In this document: positions 25,496-32,967 of the stretch, in pieces | How positions within the stretch are numbered: the first letter of the stretch is position 1 | Layout of the letters: the number at the start of each line of letters is the position of its first letter | NCBI RefSeq assembly: GCF_965228805.1 | Contig: NZ_CBDDIE010000003.1 | Span: 434,001-498,000, forward strand | Source: JASBTN01 sp965228805 | Lineage (GTDB): Bacteria > Pseudomonadota > Alphaproteobacteria > Rhodobacterales > Rhodobacteraceae | DNA length: 64,000 bases | Direction: 5' to 3' | Made by a program: the position numbers and the translations under genes | Notes under the pieces: model-generated | The model's input: the letters and a program-made list of their open reading frames with translations, nothing else | Database searches by the model: none | Told to the model about the DNA's origin: nothing

Positions 25496-26407
25496 ATGAC
25501 ACAGCCGCCGTTCTGGCAACCGGCCCTGGGCCGACCGCAGCTTTGGCGCACCCTGCTGGGGCTGGTGCTGACGGGGGTGGTCTTTGCCCTGGTCGCCATC
25601 GGGCTGATCGTTGCGGCGGTCAAGTTTTTCGGCCTGACCCGGCTGCAGATGGCCGAGGCGGACACGCCGGGCGCGGCGATGATGATGTTCCTGCCGTTCC
25701 TGGGCTTTCACATCGGCCTGGCCCTGGTGCTGCCGCTTTTGCACAAGCGCAGATACCGCAGCCTGTTCGGCCCCAGCCTGCGGCTGAACCTGCGCCATTT
25801 TGCCTATGGGGTCGCCATGATCGGCGTGTTGGGCGGGGCCAGCCTGATCGTTACCGGGCTGGAACAGCTGCTGTATCCGGGCGCTCCGGAAATCACACAG
25901 GTCCGCCCGCTGGCGGGCTGGCTGGCCTGGCTGCCGGTCTTTGCGGCGCTGGTCCTGATGCAGAGCCTCGCCGAAGAACTGGTCTTTCGCGGCTACCTTC
26001 TGGGGCAGCTCAGGGCGCGGTTCCGGTCGCTCTGGATCTGCGCGGTGCTGCCCTCGGCCCTGTTCGGGATGCTGCATTTCGATGCGAATGTCTGGGACGT
26101 GAACGCCTATATGTACGTGCTCAACACGACGGTGGTGGGTGTGATTGCCTGCATGGTCACCCTGCGCACCGGAAATCTGGGCGCCGCCGCCGGGCTGCAT
26201 TTCGCCAATAACATGATGGCGCTGCTGTTGGGGGTGAAGGGAAATCTGGCCGGCGCCACGCTGTTTGCGGTCGATGCGACGCCGCAGAGCGGTTACATCA
26301 CCTGGTCCTTTGCGGTGGCAACGGGGCTGAGCGTCCTGCTGTTTGCGCTCTGGTGGCGTTGGATGAACCGGCAGCACGTGATTGCAAATCCCCCCGCCGG
26401 GGCTTAG
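25496..26407 (+). CDS. CPBP family intramembrane glutamic endopeptidase
   Basis: A 303-residue multi-pass membrane protein of the CPBP/Abi family. The catalytic motifs are all visible: EELVFRGYLLGQL (E-E-x3-R, about residue 160), LFGMLHFDAN (F-x3-H) and LHFANNMMALL (H-x3-N/B type). Hydrophobic segments occur near 20-45, 62-82, 105-125, 140-160, 178-195, 205-228 and 270-290. Bacterial members process or protect membrane proteins, prenylated substrates or bacteriocins. The target here is unknown. The start follows ACAGGAGTTTCGA. It lies 33 bases before accD on the same strand. Confidence 0.9.
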   Translation: MTQPPFWQPALGRPQLWRTLLGLVLTGVVFALVAIGLIVAAVKFFGLTRLQMAEADTPGAAMMMFLPFLGFHIGLALVLPLLHKRRYRSLFGPSLRLNLRHFAYGVAMIGVLGGASLIVTGLEQLLYPGAPEITQVRPLAGWLAWLPVFAALVLMQSLAEELVFRGYLLGQLRARFRSLWICAVLPSALFGMLHFDANVWDVNAYMYVLNTTVVGVIACMVTLRTGNLGAAAGLHFANNMMALLLGVKGNLAGATLFAVDATPQSGYITWSFAVATGLSVLLFALWWRWMNRQHVIANPPAGA

Positions 26408-26440
26408 GTAGTTGCCCAACATCAACCAAGGACCTCGGCG

Positions 26441-27382
26441 ATGAACTGGATTTCCAACTACGTCCGCCCCCGGATCAACTCGCTTTTCTCGCGCCGCGAA
26501 GTGCCCGAGAACCTTTGGACCAAGTGCACCGAATGCGGCACCATGCTGTTTCACCGGGAACTGGCCGAGAACCTGAACGTCTGCACCAGTTGCGACCATC
26601 ACATGGCGATCACCCCGCGTGAGCGGTTCGGCGCGCTGTTTGATGGCGGCATCTTTACCGAGGTCGAGGTGCCCGCGCCGGTCGATGACCCGCTGAGCTT
26701 CAAGGACCAGAAGAAATACCCCGACCGCATGAAGACCGCCCGCAAGGGCACGGGCGAGCGCGAGGCGATGCTGGTGGCGGAAGGTGAGATCGGGCGCACG
26801 CCCATCGTGGCCGCCGCGCAGGATTTCAGCTTCATGGGCGGGTCGATGGGCATGTATGTGGGCAACGCGATCATCGCCGCCGCCGAACGTGCCGTTCAGA
26901 CGAAACGCCCGCTGGTGCTGTTTTCCGCCGCTGGTGGCGCGCGCATGCAGGAGGGCATCCTGTCGCTGATGCAGATGCCGCGCACCACGGTCGCCGTGCA
27001 GATGCTGAAGGAAGCGGGCCTTCCTTACATCGTCGTTCTGACCCACCCGACCACCGGCGGCGTCACGGCCTCCTACGCGATGCTGGGCGACGTGCATATC
27101 GCCGAACCCAATGCGCTGATCTGTTTCGCGGGCCCGCGCGTGATCGAACAGACCATTCGCGAGAAACTGCCCGAGGGCTTCCAACGCGCCGAATACCTGC
27201 TGGATCACGGCATGCTGGACCGCGTCACCCATCGCCGCGACATGAAGGACGAGCTGGTGACGATCCTGCGCATGCTGACCGGCCAGCCGCCCGCGGTAAA
27301 GGGCGACCTGCCCGCGCCGGAGGCTGCCGAAGAGGCCCCCGCAGCGGCTGAGGCCCCGGCCGAGAAGGCCGAAAAGGCGTGA
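26441..27382 (+). CDS. accD: Acetyl-CoA carboxylase carboxyltransferase subunit beta
   Basis: A 313-residue subunit of the carboxyltransferase that makes malonyl-CoA, the first step of fatty-acid synthesis. The N-terminal zinc ribbon has Cys 29, 32, 48 and 51 (WTKCTECGTM...NVCTSCDHHM). The crotonase-fold body has the oxyanion segments SFMGGSMGMYVGNAI and FSAAGGARMQEGILSLMQM, then HPTTGGVTASYAMLGDV and FAGPRVIEQTIREKLPEGFQ. The C-terminus is a low-complexity Ala/Glu tail. The stop overlaps the folC start by four bases, an accD-folC arrangement common in proteobacteria. Confidence 0.96.
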   Translation: MNWISNYVRPRINSLFSRREVPENLWTKCTECGTMLFHRELAENLNVCTSCDHHMAITPRERFGALFDGGIFTEVEVPAPVDDPLSFKDQKKYPDRMKTARKGTGEREAMLVAEGEIGRTPIVAAAQDFSFMGGSMGMYVGNAIIAAAERAVQTKRPLVLFSAAGGARMQEGILSLMQMPRTTVAVQMLKEAGLPYIVVLTHPTTGGVTASYAMLGDVHIAEPNALICFAGPRVIEQTIREKLPEGFQRAEYLLDHGMLDRVTHRRDMKDELVTILRMLTGQPPAVKGDLPAPEAAEEAPAAAEAPAEKAEKA

Positions 27383-28653
27383 GCGCGCCGACCTCTGACG
27401 TCATCCTGGACCGGATGATGGCGCTGCATCCGAAGATCATTGATCTGACGCTGGACCGGGTCTGGCGGCTGCTGGCCGCGCTGGACCATCCCGAACGCCG
27501 CCTGCCCGGGGTCATTCACCTGGCGGGCACGAACGGCAAGGGCTCGACCCAGGCGATGATCCGCGCGGGGCTGGAGGGGGCCGGGAAATCCGTGCATGCC
27601 TATACCAGCCCGCACCTGGCACGGTTTCACGAACGCATCCGCCTGGCGGGCGATCTGATCTCTGAGCCCGCGCTGACCGAGGTGCTGGATCGCTGCTATC
27701 AAGCCAATGGCGGCGAGAACATTACCTATTTCGAGATCACGACGGTCGCGGCCCTGCTGGCATTTGCCGAAACGCCTGCGGACTATACCCTGCTCGAGAC
27801 CGGATTGGGGGGCCGCCTGGATGCCACCAATGTGGTGGATGAGCCAGCGCTGACGGTGATTACGCCGATCTCGATCGACCATGTGCAGTTCCTGGGCGAC
27901 ACGCTGGCGAAGATCGCGGGCGAGAAGGCGGGAATACTCAAACGCGGTGTGCCTTGCGTTGTCGGGCCGCAGCCGGACGAGGCGCTTGAGGTGATCGAAG
28001 CGCGCGCGGCGGCCCTGGGCGCGCCGCTGCTGGCCCATGGGCAGCACTGGCATTTCTATGAGGAACGTGGACGCCTGGTGGTGCAGGATGAAACCGGGCT
28101 TCTGGACCTGCCGAAACCGGCGCTGATCGGCCGGCACCAGATGGAAAACGCCGCCGCCGCCGTGGTCGCCCTGCGCGCACTGGGGTATGGCGAGGACGCC
28201 TGTGTCGCGGCGATGGAAAACGTCACCTGGCCCGCCCGCATGCAGCGGCTGAAGACCGGCCCGCTGGTCGAGGCGGCAGGCGAGGCCGAGCTGTGGCTCG
28301 ATGGCGGGCACAACCCGGCCGCCGGTGAGATGCTGGCCGAGGTGCTGGCCGCGCTGCCGCCGAAACCGACCCACCTGATCTGCGGCATGCTGAACACCAA
28401 GGACGTGACCGGCTACATGCGCCCGCTGGCCGGTGTGGCCGACAGCCTGACCGCCGTGTCGATCCCGGGGGAACCCAATACGATCCCGGCGGAAGAGACG
28501 GCGGATTTCGCCCAACAGGTGCGTCTGGACGCCACCACCGCCGAGACGGTCGAGGCCGCCATTCGCAAGCTTGTCGCCGACAACCCAGGTGCGCGCATCC
28601 TGATCTGCGGCTCGCTCTACCTGGCGGGCGATGTGCTGAAACGGAACGGCTGA
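27379..28653 (+). CDS. folC: Bifunctional folylpolyglutamate/dihydrofolate synthase
   Basis: A 424-residue Mur-ligase-fold enzyme that joins glutamate to dihydropteroate and extends folate polyglutamates. The P-loop is AGTNGKGSTQAMIRAGLEG (about 51-69), then TSPHLARFHERIRL, the ATP/Mg site TLLETGLGGRLDATNVV, ITPISIDHVQFLGDTLAKIAGEK and, in the C-terminal domain, LWLDGGHNPAAGEMLAEVL (ligase H-N motif). The start is a GTG overlapping the accD stop. A strong terminator follows about 45 bases after the stop. Confidence 0.95.
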   Translation: MSAPTSDVILDRMMALHPKIIDLTLDRVWRLLAALDHPERRLPGVIHLAGTNGKGSTQAMIRAGLEGAGKSVHAYTSPHLARFHERIRLAGDLISEPALTEVLDRCYQANGGENITYFEITTVAALLAFAETPADYTLLETGLGGRLDATNVVDEPALTVITPISIDHVQFLGDTLAKIAGEKAGILKRGVPCVVGPQPDEALEVIEARAAALGAPLLAHGQHWHFYEERGRLVVQDETGLLDLPKPALIGRHQMENAAAAVVALRALGYGEDACVAAMENVTWPARMQRLKTGPLVEAAGEAELWLDGGHNPAAGEMLAEVLAALPPKPTHLICGMLNTKDVTGYMRPLAGVADSLTAVSIPGEPNTIPAEETADFAQQVRLDATTAETVEAAIRKLVADNPGARILICGSLYLAGDVLKRNG

Positions 28654-28971
28654 ACACCGCGCACGCCGAGCGAAGTGATTTGCACCTCCCAAAGCTGGAA
28701 CCCTGCCTGAGGGCCGGGTTCGGCAATTTTTTTTATCTGCCCGGCAGCCGAGATTCACCGCAAAACGAATCAACCCACGGAAACGATTCGCTTTTTTCCC
28801 CCTGGCCCGATTCGGACTATGGGGAGGCGCAGAATGTTGACGAAATCAAGAGGTTACTTCAATATGTAGGCGTATCCGCGAACAGCTGCCGTTCGCGTGA
28901 CACGTGTTTTTCAAGACCTGTCGAGCAGAACAGGCACTGGACGGTACAGGGATAGTACGGGGGGGAAGACC
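28654..28971. other. 318-bp intergenic region between folC and the rhodanese gene
   Basis: It holds the folC terminator, a second hairpin (CGAATC, 28766-28771, pairing with GATTCG, 28785-28790, then CTTTTTT) and a possible promoter: TTGACG at 28837-28842 and CAATAT at 28860-28865, spacing 17. The sequence is AT-richer than neighbouring genes. A 91-codon open frame at 28680 has no ribosome binding site and overlaps both hairpins, so I do not call it a gene. Confidence 0.6.
28698..28734 (+). terminator. Rho-independent terminator after folC
   Basis: GAACCCTGCC (28698-28707) pairs with GGCCGGGTTC (28712-28721), one mismatch, loop TGAG, followed by eight T residues (28727-28734). Confidence 0.9.
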
Positions 28972-29601
28972 ATGGTTCGGCTGGCCAGCGGCGCCATTTT
29001 GGCGCTGGCGATGTTACATACGCAAGCGATGGCGCAGGAGGTCGGGATCACCCCCGATGTCGCCGCTGCCACGATCGAGATCAACGGAGAGGTGATCCGC
29101 ATCGAACGCATTCAGGACACGGGCCATCGGCTGGACAGCGAGTTCACCAAGACCTCGCGCCCCTGCCCGCCCTTCTGCATCAGCCCCATGGCCGCCGCCC
29201 CGGGCGTCGAGACCGTGGGCGAGGTCGAGGTGATCTCGTTTCTGGAAAACGAAGTGGCAGGCGGCAAGGGATTGCTGATCGACAGCCGGGTGCCGGACTG
29301 GTTCGCCAAGGGCACCATTCCGGGCGCGGTGAACGTGCCCTTTGCCACGCTGGAACCCAACAACCCCTATCGCAACGAGATCCTGAAAGCGCTGGGCGCG
29401 GTCGAGACCGGCGGCGTCTGGGATTTCTCGGGCGCAATGGCACTGACGCTGTTCTGCAACGGGCCCTGGTGTGACCAGAGCCCGCGGGCGATCCGCAGCC
29501 TGCTCGACGCGGGATATCCGGCCGAGAAGATCAGTTATTACCGTGGCGGGATGCAGCTGTGGCTGCTTCTGGGCCTGTCGACCAAATCCCCGGCCAGCTG
29601 A
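28972..29601 (+). CDS. Exported rhodanese-like protein
   Basis: A 209-residue secreted rhodanese-domain protein. The signal peptide is MVRLASGAILALAMLHTQAMAQ. The rhodanese fold starts near residue 80: GLLIDSRVPDWFAKGTIPGAVNVP contains the conserved DxR...GxIPGA..V block. The active-site loop is LFCNGPWCDQSPRAIRSLL, where the first Cys is the expected persulfide carrier and a second Cys sits four residues later. The C-terminal block is YRGGMQLWLLLGL. It probably handles sulfane sulfur or redox transfer in the periplasm. The ATG follows GGGGGGAAGACC. It is 12 bases upstream of a LysM gene. Confidence 0.87.
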   Translation: MVRLASGAILALAMLHTQAMAQEVGITPDVAAATIEINGEVIRIERIQDTGHRLDSEFTKTSRPCPPFCISPMAAAPGVETVGEVEVISFLENEVAGGKGLLIDSRVPDWFAKGTIPGAVNVPFATLEPNNPYRNEILKALGAVETGGVWDFSGAMALTLFCNGPWCDQSPRAIRSLLDAGYPAEKISYYRGGMQLWLLLGLSTKSPAS

Positions 29602-29613
29602 GGAGGCCCGATC

Positions 29614-30447
29614 ATGCACCGTATTGCCATTCTTGTTGCCTCTTTCCTGGTGGCCATCGTCGGGTTGATCTTTCTGCAGGGCGGGCGGGACGACGCGCCG
29701 CGCGTGGCTGCGGTGGAGCCCGCGGACCTGACCGATGTGACCGACCTGTCGGCGCCGATGCCCGGCGCGACGCCGGTTTCCCCCGCGCCTGCCTCTGCGT
29801 CGGTGCCTGCCCCTGTGGCCGAAGCCCCGGTCCTGCCCGCCGAGGGCGGCGAAATGGCGGCGATGACCGCCAGCGTGCTGGCCGGGCTGGGGGTCAAGAC
29901 CGCCGCCCCCGTGGACGCGGCCCCGTCGGCAGAGGGGGACATGCGGGCCATGACCTCGTCCGTTCTGGCCGGGTTGGGCGTGGCCACCGGTGGGGCACCT
30001 GCGCAGGAGGAGTTGAGCCTGGAAGAGATCATCGCCCGCGCCGTGGCGGCCGGGGATGGCGACGATTACCTGGACATGCTGCTGAACGAGGCCTCGGACC
30101 AGGGGCTGATCGAAGTGCCCGATGCGCTGCGCACCGTCGAAGGCGGCGTGGACACCACCACGCTGATCAACACCATCGTCGCGGCCACCAGTGAAGAGGC
30201 GCCGCAAGAGCGCCCCACCGTGGGCGGCCAGGGCGTGGAAGTGCGCATGATCATGGAAGCCGGTCGCACCGTGCAGGTGAATTTCTACACCGTGCAGGAT
30301 GGCGACAGCCTGGGCGCGATTGCCCATCGTTTCTATGGCGACGCATCGCTGTTCACCGAGATCTACGAGGCCAATCGCCGCCTGCTGCCCAGCCCGGAGC
30401 TGATCCGCAAGGGCCAGCGGCTGAGCATTCCGAACCTGGACGCCTGA
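29614..30447 (+). CDS. LysM-domain peptidoglycan-binding protein, membrane-anchored
   Basis: A 277-residue envelope protein. An N-terminal membrane anchor (about residues 3-22) is followed by a Pro/Ala-rich linker with a duplicated motif: AAMTASVLAGLGVKT (about 87-101) and AMTSSVLAGLGVATG (about 112-126). The C-terminal LysM domain spans about 225-276: YTVQDGDSLGAIAHRFYGDA, LFTEIYEANRRLLPSPELIRKGQRLSIP. LysM binds N-acetylglucosamine in peptidoglycan. The start follows GAGGAGGCCCGATC. It is co-directional with the rhodanese gene and may form a periplasmic pair with it. A terminator follows 26 bases after the stop. Confidence 0.87.
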   Translation: MHRIAILVASFLVAIVGLIFLQGGRDDAPRVAAVEPADLTDVTDLSAPMPGATPVSPAPASASVPAPVAEAPVLPAEGGEMAAMTASVLAGLGVKTAAPVDAAPSAEGDMRAMTSSVLAGLGVATGGAPAQEELSLEEIIARAVAAGDGDDYLDMLLNEASDQGLIEVPDALRTVEGGVDTTTLINTIVAATSEEAPQERPTVGGQGVEVRMIMEAGRTVQVNFYTVQDGDSLGAIAHRFYGDASLFTEIYEANRRLLPSPELIRKGQRLSIPNLDA

Positions 30448-30472
30448 CGTCCACGCCAGTTGAGGCGGGAGG

Positions 30473-30502
30473 GGGTCGCCCGACGGGGCGGCCCTTTCTT
30501 TT
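30473..30502 (+). terminator. Terminator after the LysM gene
   Basis: GGGTCGCCC (30473-30481) pairs with GGGCGGCCC (30486-30494) with one G-T pair, followed by TTTCTTTT. Confidence 0.75.
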
Positions 30503-30597
30503 GCGCTGTTGTCAAATTGTGCGGCTTCGCCGCGCTGGATGCCTCGGCTGCGCCTCGGGATTGGGGGCGTTGCCCCCGTCCCGGCGGGGCCGGGACA

Positions 30598-30627
30598 CCC
30601 CCAGGATATTTTCGGAAAGATGAAAGG
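30598..30627 (+). repeat. CCCCAGGATATTT box, copy A
   Basis: CCCCCAGGATATTT followed by TCGGAAAGATGAAAGG, preceded by GC-rich hairpins (GGGGGCG-TTG-CCCCC and a CCGG-rich stem). It shares 28 of 30 positions with 58216-58245 read on the minus strand. It lies in the convergent gap between the LysM and bestrophin genes. Confidence 0.75.
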
Positions 30628-30630
30628 GGG

Positions 30631-31512
30631 TCAGCTGAGCACATGATCTGTGGGGGCGAGCGGCGGTGGGGCCTTGCGGCCCAGGGCGTGGCTGGCCGAG
30701 ATCTCCATCACGCGGCAGAGGGCTGCGAGCGGGATCGCGTTTGGCTGGGTCGAAAAGGGCTGTTCAAGCTCGTGGGTGACCTCGGACAGGCCGAAGAAGA
30801 CATAGGCGACGATGGCGGCGACCAGCGGTTCGAACCAGCCCGCGCTGTCGAGGAGGCCGAAGGGGATGAGCAGGCAGTAGAGCCAGGTCGTGCGCTGGAC
30901 CAGCAGGGAATAGACGAAGGGGAGCGGCGTGTTTGCCAGGCGCTCATTGGCGGCCTGGGCGGTGGCGAAGGCGGCGAGCCGTTCGGTCAGGGCCTTTTGG
31001 CCGAAACCGTCGATCTGGCCCGCGCGGGCCATATCCGCCAGCCGGGTGGCGATGTGGCGCAGGGCGGCGTCAGGGTCTGCTGGAGCGTCGGGGGTCCAGC
31101 GGGCCACGTCTTCGGCCACGTTGTCGCCGCGCAGGGCGGCGCGGTGCAGGTGATGGAAACTGACGATATGGGACAGGATATAGGCGCGATCTTCGTCAGA
31201 GGCGCCAAACGCCGTCAGCTCCTGCCCGAAGCTGCGCAGGTCCGAGACCATGCGGCCCCAAATGCGCCGCGCCTCCCACCAGCGGTCATAGGCGGCGTTG
31301 TTGCGAAAGCCCAGAAACAGGGACAGCGCGAGGCCGAAGATGCCCATGGCCGTCAGCGACAGGCGGGGCATCGGAGCGAGGAAGCGGTCGGCCAGCAGGA
31401 TCACGACGGCCCAGGCGGCGGTGGCGAGGATATTGGGCGCGATGCGCGGCACGACCGAGCCGCGAGTGATCAGGAAGAGCTCCAGAAACCGGGGGCGGTC
31501 GCGCAGGATCAT
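30631..31512 (-). CDS. Bestrophin-like (UPF0187/YneE) chloride channel family protein
   Basis: A 293-residue membrane protein of the bacterial bestrophin family, which forms pentameric anion or cation channels. Landmarks: an N-terminal RPRFLELFLITRGSVVPRIAPNIL, a hydrophobic first pair (about 25-70), LGFRNNAAYDRWWEARRIWG (the family signature with RWWEAR), long cytosolic helices, then TTWLYCLLIPFGLLDSAGWF and LVAAIVAYVFFGLSEVTHELEQPF (residues 210-265), with the E-x-E-x-P-F ending typical of YneE. It overlaps the zapE stop by four bases and so likely shares its transcript. Confidence 0.9.
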   Translation of the reverse strand: MILRDRPRFLELFLITRGSVVPRIAPNILATAAWAVVILLADRFLAPMPRLSLTAMGIFGLALSLFLGFRNNAAYDRWWEARRIWGRMVSDLRSFGQELTAFGASDEDRAYILSHIVSFHHLHRAALRGDNVAEDVARWTPDAPADPDAALRHIATRLADMARAGQIDGFGQKALTERLAAFATAQAANERLANTPLPFVYSLLVQRTTWLYCLLIPFGLLDSAGWFEPLVAAIVAYVFFGLSEVTHELEQPFSTQPNAIPLAALCRVMEISASHALGRKAPPPLAPTDHVLS

Positions 31513-32594
31513 GCGGGCTCTTGCCCCCAGTCTTTGTCCTGCATCTCGCGCAGGCGGCTGGCGGTGCGTTCAAACTCGAAACTGCCCGCCCCTTCGATAT
31601 AGAGCATCTCCGGCTGCGAGGCGGCGGTGGCGATCAGGCGCACACGGGCTTCGTAAAGGGCGTCGATCAGGGTGACGAAACGCTTTGCTTCGTTGAAGTT
31701 GGACCGCGACAGCGCCGGGATATTATCGAGGATCAGCACCTTGACCGTTTCGGCAATGGCCAGATAGTCGCCCGGGCCCAGCATCGCGCCGCAGAGGTCG
31801 TGAAACCCCGCCCGCGCCACGCCATTGTGGAAGGCAGGCAGGATGACGTCGCGGCCCTTGACGGTAATGGTGTGGGGTTTCGCCTGACCGCCGGTCAGGT
31901 CCGCCCAGATCGCGTTCACCGCCGCACGCGCCTCGGCGTTCGGCGGGGTGAAGTAGACCTGCTCGCCTTCCAGCCGGTTCTGGCGGTAGTCATTCGGGCT
32001 GATCAGCTCATGCACCACCATGCGGTCCTTCAACAGGGCGATGAAGGGCAGGAAGAGCTGGCGGTTGAGCCCGTCCTTGTAGAGGTCGTCGGGGATGCGG
32101 TTGGAGGTGGTGACGATGACCACGCCCGCCTCCATCAGCATTTCGAACAGCCGCCCGACGATCATCGCGTCGGTGATGTCGGTGATCTGCATCTCGTCAA
32201 AGGCGAAGAGGCGCACGTCCTTTGCGATCTCGGCGGCGACCGGGGCGAGCGCATCATCCACCCCCTGTTCGCGCGCCTTGTGCATGCCTGCGTGGACCTC
32301 CTGCATGAAGGCGTGGAAATGCACACGGCGTTTGCCGTCGATGGCGATGTTGTCGACGAAGAGGTCCATCAGGAAGGACTTGCCGCGCCCGACCCCGCCC
32401 CAGAGGTAGAGGCCCATTGGCGTTTCTTCCGCCTTGTGGAAGAGGCCGCCGAGGATGCCGCGTTTCTTCTGGCGGGTGGTTTCCAGGTGGTGGCGGATGT
32501 CTTCCAGCATGGGAAGCACGGCCTCCTGCGCGGGATCGGCGTGAATATCGCCAGCGCGGACGCGGTCGTGATAGATCTTGTTCAACGTGCTCAT
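31509..32594 (-). CDS. zapE: Cell division protein ZapE (AFG1-family ATPase)
   Basis: A 361-residue AFG1-like P-loop ATPase. E. coli ZapE associates with the Z-ring and mitochondrial AFG1 aids protein turnover. Walker A is WGGVGRGKSFLMD (about 68-80), Walker B with sensor is VRLFAFDEMQITDITDAMIVGRLF (about 128), followed by VVIVTTSNRIPDDLYKDGLNRQLFLPF, a strongly conserved AFG1 block. The C-terminus has RFVTLIDALYEARVRLIATAASQP. The start is the ATG giving MSTLNKIYHDRV. Upstream in-frame sequence is intergenic repeat and is rejected. It is followed by the overlapping bestrophin gene. Confidence 0.94.
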   Translation of the reverse strand: MSTLNKIYHDRVRAGDIHADPAQEAVLPMLEDIRHHLETTRQKKRGILGGLFHKAEETPMGLYLWGGVGRGKSFLMDLFVDNIAIDGKRRVHFHAFMQEVHAGMHKAREQGVDDALAPVAAEIAKDVRLFAFDEMQITDITDAMIVGRLFEMLMEAGVVIVTTSNRIPDDLYKDGLNRQLFLPFIALLKDRMVVHELISPNDYRQNRLEGEQVYFTPPNAEARAAVNAIWADLTGGQAKPHTITVKGRDVILPAFHNGVARAGFHDLCGAMLGPGDYLAIAETVKVLILDNIPALSRSNFNEAKRFVTLIDALYEARVRLIATAASQPEMLYIEGAGSFEFERTASRLREMQDKDWGQEPA

Positions 32595-32967
32595 GGGGAT
32601 GGGATAGACCGGTGGGGCGGGGTTGAAAAGGGGGTGGCTCGCGCGACCTGAGCAGCCGCGATGCGCCCGACCCTGGGTGGGCGCATTTGGAACGGTCATG
32701 CCGGGCAGGCAGATTGCAACAATCGAAACGCTGGTGCGGATCGAAACGTCAGAAATGCGCCCTCCCGTGGGGAGGGCCCCCTCTCGGCAGAGTTCGCAAG
32801 CGAGCTCGCCTGCCGGGTCAATGCAGGCGCGTCGCGGCTGCGCCGCTCCGGGCGGCACATCTTGACGGGTACGCAATGGGCCTCCCCCCACCGTCAAGAA
32901 ATCATGACCCCACACATCAGAAACAATGATTTGACCGCCCGGCCAATTCTGCGCCACCCTCGCGCCC
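32595..32967. other. 373-bp intergenic region between zapE and the MFS gene
   Basis: A divergent region. It contains copy 1 of the structured terminal-inverted-repeat element (32652-32841) and then an 8-bp inverted repeat, CTTGACGG (32861-32868) with CCGTCAAG (32891-32898), 25 to 110 bases upstream of the MFS start. I see no gene in it. Confidence 0.7.
32652..32841 (+). repeat. Structured interspersed element, copy 1
   Basis: 190 bp with imperfect terminal inverted repeats (GCAGCCGCGATGCGC, 32652-32666, and GCGCGTCGCGGCTGC, 32827-32841; one mismatch). Internal parts in order: hairpin GCGCCCGACCC-TG-GGTGGGCGC, a variable about 60-bp segment, GAAACGTCAGAAATGC, perfect hairpin GCCCTCCCGTGGGGAGGGC, a CTCTCGGCAGA spacer, and the palindrome GCAAGCGAGCTCGCCTGC. 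Copies 2 and 3 are at 52444 and 41315. Confidence 0.88.

Noticed and set aside
24608..27232. A 874-codon open frame on the minus strand
   Set aside because: Only its last 256 codons form the lipoprotein gene. The rest is antisense to the CPBP protease and accD and has shadow-frame composition (His/Gln/Arg-rich).
28837..28849. TTGACGAAATCAA as an FNR box
   Set aside because: The half-sites are three bases apart instead of four, so it does not fit the FNR/DNR dyad. A -35 element is the better reading.
28680..28955. A 91-codon frame between folC and the rhodanese gene
   Set aside because: It covers the folC terminator and a second hairpin, has no ribosome binding site and no family resemblance.
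32623..32865. Peptide frames in the repeats (segments like RPPVGRAPSRQ and ARRGCAAP) that look conserved between copies
   Set aside because: The similarity follows from DNA identity of the structured element. The frames lack proper starts, and copy 3 reads the motif on the other strand without the C-terminal part.
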